Shown here piece by piece: positions 55,346 through 64,000 of a stretch of DNA of 64,000 bases. Source of the stretch: Atriophallophorus winterbourni (taxonomy: Eukaryota > Platyhelminthes > Trematoda > Plagiorchiida > Microphallidae). Under the pieces are notes generated by a model, which had not been told where the DNA came from, made no database searches, and worked only from the letters and a program-made list of their open reading frames with translations. A program made the translations under genes and the position numbers. Each line of letters opens with the position of its first letter. The first letter of the stretch is position 1. The DNA is taken from positions 1-64,000 of the forward strand of contig JACCGJ010019932.1 in the NCBI GenBank assembly GCA_013407085.1. Direction: 5' to 3'.

Positions 55346-55670
55346 GGATGTTTGATTCTATCTTTGAACCACTTAGGCTACCTCGAGTGCCCTCAACAGA
55401 ACAATGAATGCGCTCACCTGCGGTGTGTTCCGTTCCATAATCGACCAATTGTTGGGAGGATTTGTTTTTTCCATAAAACTGCGGGTAACAGGCATATTGA
55501 CGTCAGCGAATTCGACGTTGAGTAATGTAGCGTCCACAAATTTGACGTTGAGTACTGTATTTTCTCCAATTGAGACAATTACAGTCCAAATCCAATTCCA
55601 ACGTTGAGTAGTGTATTTTTTCTCCAATTGAGAAAATAAGGTCCAAATCGTATTCCAACGTTGAGTACTT
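55346..55670 (-). repeat. Array unit 1, leader with ACGTTGAGTA repeats
   Basis: ACGTTGAGTA occurs at about 55512, 55543, 55602 and 55661 (spacing 31, 59, 59). The 59-bp period contains TATTTT(T)CTCCAATTGAGA. Other units have three copies. On the minus strand these are short direct repeats in the 5' leader of the BEL-like unit. Confidence 0.85.
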
Positions 55671-57890
55671 TAGCGACCAAATCGTCACTGGAGAATAGTT
55701 TCTGTCACGAAAACTAGTTGCCTGCTACGAGCCACGAGAATCTTCTACCGGAAGTGACGAGCGTTTACGAATCGATCCCAAATCAGAACAATACGTCAAT
55801 TTACGCTGTACTATATTGACAAAGACGATTAAAAAGCAAAATATAACAAACCTCAACGGTAATCGAATACAGGTTTCAATGCAAACCCAACGCGTCCAAT
55901 AAACGGAAGTCAAACAGCTCAGTTGAGAGCACAAAAAATTACCGTTTTCCAATAACGGTAAACACGGGTAACGGACAAATCAAAATTTGCGGAAGCCGAA
56001 GTGCAGTTAAACAAAGGAAAAATGTTCGGGAAAGAAAACACTCACAGATTTAACATTTAGTTTAAATGTTATTTTCAATTTGAAGAACAAACAAAAAATA
56101 TCACGGGAAAACTATGACACAAAAACTTGATAAGGAACACGGGTGTAGGGTGGGAACAAATGTCTCCAGTTCGTTTGATCTTGCTGGACCGAAAGAGGAA
56201 TTTTCAAGACATCGACGCGCATCTACACCGTTCCAACCAAAATTCCTCATAATTTGAAACGCATCGAGACACAAACCTGACTCCTGCGGGCTTTCCTCAT
56301 ATACCTGGCTACAGAACCGTGTACCTGCGACCATGACAGAGCGACTTCGAACGATCAAATGTTTGGTGGTATCTCTGGAGTTGGCAGACCCGAAGCCCGA
56401 CCTCTCCACCTAAAACATTTGCCGTCAATGTAATCAACGTTCGTCTTCGCATGCAAACCGTCAAACTGAATCTTGTGGGTATTCCTGGAGTCAGCAGATC
56501 CGAAAACCCGCCTCCCCCCTTTAGTGCAACCCACCCCCGGTCCCGACATCCAGGTACATTAGGAATAGAGCAGTGACTTTATTTAGTGGCGATTCACACA
56601 CGAACCACGATCGCAATCAACCACCACTGGCACCTGGTGGCTTTTTATAGGGAAAATGTTTGCTGACACGACCCACCACGTCCTCACTTTTCTCTGCCAG
56701 CGCCCTACAATAAGCTCATGAAAGATATCCTACCCGAACGAGCCTTATGTATTGCATCCTCCAACAGCGACATTTTGCGCCATCTAAACAAGTCCAAATT
56801 ACAAAATATTGTATACGAGTTCCCAAACATAAATGGTTCATCAGGTATACAACCGAAAGGTTTACGCCAATCATACGGAGTGTCGTGCTGACCATACGTC
56901 GCCCAAATTAAAGCTGATTCAGTGTCATGTGAACCAGGCCTACTTTTTATTTTGACTGATTTGGCGTCAGGTGGGCCAGGCGTAGTCTCCATCTGATCCG
57001 AATTAGTGTCGGAAAATTCAGTCAAAAAATCCGACTGAGCTCAGCTTCCCGATCACCATCGACAACACAAAGGTCAATATCCTTCAACATTACACCAGTA
57101 GAAACAATTTCTTGACAGTTAACGAGACTAACAGGCCTTGCTATTGTATGCGGTTGCCCGAAGAGGTCCTTCAGGATTGATCTCGCCCGCTTATACGCAC
57201 GTTCAGGTGGCAGCATGACACACTCTTCAATAGATTCTTTTGCTATACCTCGGTAATAATTTAGCAAACATAGGAACCTCTGTCCGTCATCAAGAGTTTT
57301 AGACTCCACATAGGTCTCGAACTGACGACAAAATTTCCCGTACCATCAATAGATATCAATTCTATCTTCGGAAGGTTAGATCTTGGTAAACTGCCGGGTT
57401 TTTTTTATTACGAACAGAATCTTCTACCTCAGAACGAGGGTAATCAGCTACTTTTTCCTTTTGATGCTCACAATGCGCAAGATAACTTGCCGAAGCAGCA
57501 ATCTCAGCCATTTCAACCTCGTATAACGCATCAAGCAATTTCTCTTTGTGCTGCATTTCGAGAGCTTCAAGTTTCTGCGACAGTTTTAGTCGTTCCAAAC
57601 GCATCTTAGCCTTACGAACAAGGATGATTGATTCTATCTTTGAACCACTTAGGCTACCTCGAGTGCCCTCAACAGAACAATGAATGCGCTCACCTGCGGT
57701 GTGTTCCGTTCCATAATCGACCAATTGTTGGGAGGATTTGATTTTTTCCATAAAACTGCGGGTAACAGGCATATTGACGTCAGCGAATTCGACGTTGAGT
57801 AATGTAGCGTCCACAAATTTGACGTTGAGTACTGTATTTTTTCCAATTGAGACAAATACAGTCCAAATCGTATTCCAACGTTGAGTACTT
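55671..57890 (-). mobile_element. Array unit 2
   Basis: LTR-like part 55671-56570 (many small indels at 56210-56690 relative to the other units), Gag tail 56705-57025, Gag core 57022-57309, coiled coil 57362-57620, leader 57640-57890. A 14-bp deletion near 57343 removes part of the core seen in unit 1. Confidence 0.85.
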
Positions 57891-60622
57891 TAGCGACCAA
57901 ATCGTCACTGGAGAATAGTTTCTGTCACGAAAACTAGTTGCCTGCTACGAGACACGAGAATCTTCTACCGGAAGTGACGAGCGTTTACGAATCGATCCCA
58001 AATCAGAACAATACGTCAATTTACGCTGTACTATATTGACAAAGACGATTAAAAAGTAAAATATAACAAACCTCAACGGTAATCGAATACAGGTTTCAAT
58101 GCAAACCCAAAGCGTCCAATAAACGGAAGTCCAACAACTCAGTTGAGAGCACAAAAATTACCGTTTTGCAATAACGGTAAACACGGGTAACGGACAAATC
58201 AAAATTTGCGGAAGCCGAAGTGCAGTTAAACAAAGGGAAAATGTTCGGCAAAGAAAACGCTCACAGATTTAACATTTAGTTTAAATGTTATTTTCAATAT
58301 GAAGAACAAACAAAAATTATCACTGGAAAATTATGACACAAAAAACTTGATAAGAAACACGGGTGTAGGGTGGGAACAAATGTCTTCAGTTCGTTTGATC
58401 TTGCTGGACCGAAAGAGGAATTTTCTAGACATCGACGCGGATTCATACACCGCCCACCATAATTCTTCAAAATCTGAAAAGCAAGTAGAGACACAAACAA
58501 TGAACTGCGGGGCTCTCCTCTACCTGGCTACCCGACCCGTGTACCTGCGCAACCCATGACAGCGACTCAACGATCAAATGTTTGGTGGTATCTCTGGAGT
58601 TGGCAGACCCGAAGACCCGCCTCCCACCTAAAACATTTGCCTTCAGTGTAATCAACGTTCGTCTTCGCATGCAAACGGCAGACTGAATGCTTGGTGGTAC
58701 TTCTGGGGTCAGCAGATCCGAAAACCCGCCTCCCACCTTAAGCACCAGCCCCCGGGCCCGACACCCAGGTACAGTAGAATAAAGCAAGTGACTTTATTTA
58801 TTGGCGAGTCACACACGCCACGTCGCATCACCATCACTGGACACCTGTGGCTTTTTATAGGGAAAATGTTTGCTAGACAAAGACCCACCACGTCCTCCGG
58901 TTCTGCCAGCGCCCTACCATAAGCTCATGCATGATATCCTACCCGAACGAGCCTTATGTATTGCATCCTCCAACAGCGACATTTTGCGCCATCTAAACAA
59001 GTCTAAATTACAAAATATTGTATCCGAGTTCCCAAACATAAATGGTTCATCAGGTATACAACCGAAAGGTTTACGCCAATCATACGGAGTGTCGTGCTGA
59101 CCATACGTCGCCCAAATTAAAGCTGATTCAGTGTCATGTGAACCAGGCCTACTTTTTATTTTGACTGATTTGGCGTCAGGTGGGCCAGGCGTAGTCTCCA
59201 TCTGATCCGAATTAGTGTCGGAAAATTCAGTCAAAAAATCCGACTGAGCTCAGCTTCCCGATCACCATCGACAACACAAAGGTCAATATCCTTCAACATT
59301 ACACCAGTAGAAACAATTTCTTGACAGTTAACGAGACTAACAGGCCTTGCTATTGTATGACGTGGCCCGAGAGGTCTCAGGATTGATCTCGCCCTCTTAT
59401 ACGCCGAGACGGACCCGTTGCGCCGAGACTGGACCTTGACTTGGTGCAGCGGCTTGCGTGCCTCGATGATTCATTGAGCTATACTGGGTGATGTCTTCGT
59501 GGCATCTTCAGAGTTACTCATACCAGGTTGGTCAATGGTGAGAAGCCAGACAAACACCGTCTCCTTGTCTCCTTGTCCCTCGCGGACATTGTATACCAGA
59601 AGAGGCGTATGAATCCGCAAGGATCACCGGCTCGACTGGTTGGGATGATGTCGGGAGTCCCTGCTTGGTCTCTACCTCGCGAATGGCTTGTGAACCGTAC
59701 CTACAGTATCCTGCCCCGATAGGTGCGATCCTTAATCTCGCTCCGCTGCCTTGCGGGTTAGGCTTTCGGGCCAAAGGCTTGAGGTGGGAGTCCTCAAGAT
59801 CAACTCCTCTACTTCGGCCTGGGCAACCGGGTAGTAGCACGCCCACACCCAAATTGATTGGGTGGCACTTTGTCATTTTTAAATGATTGTGTGAATAGAA
59901 TATTTATCAATATATACGCACGTTCAGGTGGCAGCATGACACACTCAACAATAGATTGTTTTGCTATACCTCGGCAATAATTTAGCAAACATGTGAACCT
60001 CTGTCCGTCATCAAGAGTTCTAGACTCCACATAGGTCTCGAACTGACGACAAAATTTCCCGTAGGTGCTAGCTGAACCATCAAAAGATATCAATTCTATC
60101 TTCGGAAGGTTAGATCTTGGTAAACTGCCGGGTTTTTTTATTACGAACAGAATCTTCTACCTCAGAACGAGGGTAATCAGCTACTTTTTCCTTTTGATGC
60201 TCACAATGCGCAAGATAACTTGCCGAAGCAGCAATCTCAGCCATTTCAACCTCGTATAACGCATCAAGCAATTACTCTTTGTGCTGCATTTCGAGAGCTT
60301 CACGTTTCTGCGACAGTTTTAGTCGTTCGGAACGCATCTTAGCCTTACGAACAAGGATGATTGATTCTATCTTTGAACCACTTAGGCTACCTCGAGTGCC
60401 CTCAACAGAACAATGAATGCGCTCACCTGCGGTGTGTTCCGTTCCATAATCGACCAATTGTTGGGAGGATTTGTTTTTTCCATAAAACTGCGGGTAACAG
60501 GCATATTGACGTCAGCGAATTCGACGTTGAGTAATGTAGCGTCCACAAATTTGACGTTGAGTACTGTATTTTCTCCAATTGAGACAAATACGGTCCAAAT
60601 CGAATACCCACGTTGAGTACTG
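57891..60622 (-). mobile_element. Array unit 3, carries a 508-bp insertion
   Basis: Gag tail 58914-59234, Gag core split at 59404/59913 by the retroposon and continuing at 59920-60093, coiled coil 60240-60457, leader to 60622. Otherwise collinear with unit 2. Confidence 0.85.
59405..59912 (+). mobile_element. 508-bp GC-rich retroposon with 7-bp target duplication
   Basis: TATACGC flanks both ends (59398-59404 and 59913-59919), and units 1, 2 and 4 show the uninterrupted site. The body is much GC-richer than its host and ends in an AT-rich tail (GTGTGAATAGAATATTTATCAATA). TGGTGCAGCGG near 59439 fits an RNA polymerase III A box, but I see no good B box at the right distance. Candidates: a SINE or the 3' end of an unrelated non-LTR element. 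The open frames across it look accidental. Confidence 0.75.
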
Positions 60623-62861
60623 TAGCGACCAAATCGTCACTGGGGAATAGTTTCTGTCACGGAAACTAGTTGCCTGCTACGAGCCACGAGAATCTTCTAC
60701 CGGGAGTGACGAGCGTTTACGAATCGATCCCAAATCAGAACAATACGTCAATTTACGCTGTACTATATTGACAAAGACGATTAAAAAGCAAAATATAACA
60801 AAACCTCAACGGTAATCGAATACAGGTTTCAATGCAAACCCAACGCGTCCAATAAACGGAAGTCAAACAGCTCAGTTGAGAGCACAAAAAATTACCGTTT
60901 TCCAATAACGGTAAACACGGGTAACGGACAAATCAAAATTTGCGGAAGCCGAAGTGCAGTTAAACAAAGGAAAAATGTTCGGGAAAGAAAACACTCACAG
61001 ATTTAACATTTAGTTCAAATGTTATTTTGAATTTGAAGAACAAACAAAAATATCACTGGAAAATTATGACACAAAAACTTGATAAGGAACACGGGTGTAG
61101 GGTGGGAACAAATGTCTCCAGTTCGTTTGATCTTGCTGGACCGAAAGAGGAATTTTCAAGACATGGACGCGGATTCATACACCGCCTACCAAAATTCCTC
61201 AAAATCTGAAAAGCAAGTAGAGACACAAACACTGAACTGCGGGGCTTTCCTCTACCTGGCTACCAGAACCGTGTACCTGCGACCAATGACAGCGACTCGA
61301 CGATCGAATGTTTGGTGGTATCTCTGGAGTTGGCAGACCCGAAGGCCCGCCTCCCACCTAAAACATTTGCCGTCAATGTAATCAACGTTCGTCTTCGCAT
61401 GCAACCGGCAAACTGAATGCTTGGTGGTACTTCTGGAGTCAGCAGATCCGAAAACCCGCCTCCCACCTTAAGCACCAGCCCCCGGGCCCGACACCCAGGT
61501 ACAGTAGAATAAAGCAAGTGACTTTATTTAGTGGCGAGTCACACACGCCACGTCGCAGCACCATCACTGGACACCTGTGGCTTTTTATAGGGAAAATGTT
61601 TGCTAGACAAAGACCCACCACGTCCTCCGGTTCTGCCAGCGCCCTACAATAAGCTCATGAATGATATCCTACACGAACGAGCCTTATGTATTGCATCCTC
61701 CAACAGCGACATTTTGCGCCATCTTAACAAGTCTAAATTACAAAATATTGTATCCGAGTTCCCAAACATAAATGGTTCATCAGGTATACAACCGAAAGGT
61801 TTACGCCAATCATACGGATTGTCGTGCTGACCATACGTCGCCCAAATTAAAGCTGATTCAGTGTCATGTGGACCAGGCCTACTTTTTATTTGGACTGATT
61901 TGGCGTCAGGTGGGCCAGGCTTAGTCTCCATCTGATCCGAAATAGTGTCGGAAAATTCAGTCAAAAAATCCGACTGAGCTCAGCTTCCCGATCACCATCG
62001 ACAACACAAAGGTCAATATCCTTCAACATTACACCAGTAGAAACAATTTCTTGACAGTTAACGAGACTAACAGGCCTTGCTATTGTATGCGGTTGCCCGA
62101 AGAGGTCCTTCAGGATTGATCTCGCCCGCTTATACGCACGTTCAGGTGGCAGCATGACACACTCTTCAATAGATTCTTTCGCTATACCTCGGCAATATTT
62201 AGCAACAGACTAGGAACCTCCTGTCCGTCCATCAAGATTTTAGTACTCCAACATAGGGTCCTCGAACTGACGACAAAATTTCCCGTAGGTGCTAGCTGAC
62301 CATCCAATAGATATCAATTCTATCTTTCGGAGGTTAGATCTTGTAAACTGCCGGGTTTTTTATTACGAACAGAATCTTCTACCTCATCACGAGGGTAATC
62401 AGCTACTTTTTCCTTTTGATGCTCACAATGCGCAAGATAACTTGCCGAAGCAAGCAATCCTCAGCCATTTTCAATCAACCTCGTATAACGCATTCGAGGC
62501 AATTTCTCTTTTGTGCTGCATTTCCGAGAGCTTCACGTTTCCTGCGACAGTTTTAGTCCGTTCCAAACGCCTCTTAGCCTTAAGAAACCAGGATATTGAT
62601 TCTATCTTTGAATGAACCCCTTAGGCTACCTCGAGTGCCCTCAACAGAACAATGAATGCGCTCACCTGCGGTGTGTTCCGTTCCATAATCGACCAATTGT
62701 TGGGAGGATTTGATTTTTCCATAAAACTGCGTGTAACAGGCATATTGACGTCAGCGAATTCGACGTTGAGTAATGTAGCGTCCACAAATTTGACGTTGAG
62801 TACTGTATTTTCTCCAATTGAGACAAATACAGTCCAAATCGTTTTTCAACGTTGAGTACTT
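60623..62861 (-). mobile_element. Array unit 4
   Basis: LTR-like part from 60623, Gag tail 61644-61964, Gag core 61961-62290, leader to 62861. From about 62195 to 62610 it carries many one- to four-base indels absent from the other units. Confidence 0.85.
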
Positions 62862-64000
62862 TAGCGACCAAATCGTCACTGGAGAATAGTTTCTGTCACG
62901 AAAACTAGTTGCCTGCTACGAGCCACGAGAATCTTCTACCGGAAGTGACGAGCGTTTACGAATCGATCCCAAATCAGAACAATACGTCAATTTACGCTGT
63001 ACTATATTGACAAAGACGATTAAGAAGCAAAATATAACAAACCTCAACGGTAATCGAATACAGGTTTCAATGCAAACCCAACGCGTCCAATAAACGGAAG
63101 TCAAACAGCTAAGTTGAGAGCACAAAAAATAACCGTTTTCCAATAACGGTAAACACGGGTAACGGACAAATCAAAATTTGCGGAAGCCGAAGTGCAGTTA
63201 AACAAAGGAAAAATGTTCGGGAAAGAAAACACTCACAGATTTAACATTTAGTTCAAATGTTATTTTGAATTTGAAGAACAAACAAAAATATCACTGGAAA
63301 ATTATGACACAAAAACTTGATAAGGAACACGGGTGTAGGGTGGGAACAAATGTCTCCAGTTCGTTTGATCTTGCTGGACCGAAAGAGGAATTTTCAAGAC
63401 ATCGACGCGGATTTATACACCGCCCACCAAAATTCCTCAAAATCTGAAAAGCAAGTAGAGACACAAACACTGAACTGCGGGGCTCTCCTCTAACTGGCTA
63501 CCCGACCCGTGTACCTGCGCGACCCATGACAGCGACTCGACGATCAAATGTTTGGTGGTATCTCTGGAGTTGGCAGACCCGAAGACCCGCCTCCCACCTA
63601 AAACATTTGCCTTCAGTGTAATCAACGTTCGTCTTCGCATGCCACCGGTAGACTGAATGCTTGGTGGTATTTCTGGGGTCAGCAGATCCGAAAACCCGCC
63701 TCCCACCTTAAGCACCAGCCCCCGGGCCCGACACCCAGGTACAGTAGAATAAAGCAGTGACTTTATTTAGTGGCGAGTCACACACGCCACGTCGCATCAC
63801 CATCACTGGACACCTGTGGCTTTTTATAGGGAAAATGTTTGCTAGACAAAGACCCACCACGTCCTCCGGTTCTGCCAGCGCCCTACAATAAGCTCATGAA
63901 TGATATCCTACCCGAGCGAGCCTTATGTATTGCATCCTCCAACAGCGACATTTTGCGCCATCTAAACAAGTCTAAATTACAAAATATTGTATCTGAGTTC
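62862..64000 (-). mobile_element. Array unit 5, cut by window end
   Basis: LTR-like part and 3' untranslated BEL blocks, reaching the start of the Gag tail (63900-64000). The array continues beyond the window. Confidence 0.85.

Larger units (their letters stand above)
49103..64000 (-). repeat. Head-to-tail array of five BEL-gag-derived units (about 2.2 kb)
   Basis: Units start at TAGCGACCAAATCGTCACTGG: 49103, 55671, 57891, 60623 and 62862. Net unit lengths after subtracting insertions are about 2.27, 2.22, 2.22, 2.24 kb and one partial unit. All are in the same orientation. On the minus strand each unit reads: a leader with ACTCAACGT repeats, Gag N-terminal coiled coil, Gag core, conserved Gag tail, 3' untranslated BEL blocks, then about 900 bp of LTR-like non-coding sequence. 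This is what repeated unequal exchange between LTRs of tandem elements would leave. The array runs off the window. Confidence 0.9.

Noticed and set aside
59528..59876. ORFs on both strands of the GC-rich retroposon
   Set aside because: Open frames are expected by chance in GC-rich DNA, and neither shows a recognisable domain.
49103..64000. CRISPR-like or telomeric reading of the tandem repeats
   Set aside because: Units are about 2.2 kb and derive from a retrotransposon gag; there are no short repeats with unique spacers.

Overview
The window looks like intergenic DNA from an invertebrate animal and consists almost entirely of transposable elements. I recognise no host gene, tRNA, rRNA, operon or CRISPR array. 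The mix of CR1/Jockey-like non-LTR retrotransposons with PHD-finger ORF1 proteins, a Mag-like Gypsy element, BEL/Pao elements, a pogo/Tigger transposon and a hAT relic is typical of flatworms and some other invertebrates. A flatworm is my guess; the sequence does not prove it. Nearly all element ORFs are broken. The non-LTR families are named NL1 to NL8 here for cross-reference only.

Layout: 1-454 is the end of a BEL LTR. Positions 798-31085 form one composite built on NL1: the outer ends are NL1 3' tails pointing in opposite directions (minus strand at 798, plus strand at 31085). Inside it lies a large imperfect palindrome with arms 2239-12890 and 14614-21869 around a 1.7 kb spacer. Each arm carries the same series: Gypsy, NL1 3' part, a short stem-rich cassette, NL2 and NL3. 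The left arm holds a 1,693-bp tandem triplication that the right arm lacks. A BEL-derived element (21870-25392) with one intact 692-codon Gag-protease ORF and no reverse transcriptase caps the right arm. A third, direct copy of the inner series follows from 25393; it lacks the Gypsy insertion and is interrupted by a 2,023-bp pogo/Tigger element.

31086-48900 is a nest of other relics: NL5 and NL6, a second BEL derivative with a 120-bp coding repeat, a hAT-like gene with GC-rich exons embedded in AGCGAA/TTCGCT repeats, and an NL1-like element split by a nearly full-length NL7 (40101-44863). A short BEL LTR and a second NL7 copy follow. From 49103 to the window end there is a head-to-tail array of five roughly 2.2-kb units derived from BEL gag. 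Unit 1 is split by a near-complete 4.3-kb NL8 and unit 3 by a 508-bp retroposon with a 7-bp target duplication.

Insertion order can be read directly. Gypsy entered an NL1 3' UTR, its two LTRs then diverged by roughly 9 percent (hand count), and only afterwards was the block inverted, duplicated and partly triplicated, because copies share the same disabling mutations. No cooperative gene system is visible; the interest lies in the architecture and in the pol-less BEL lineage.
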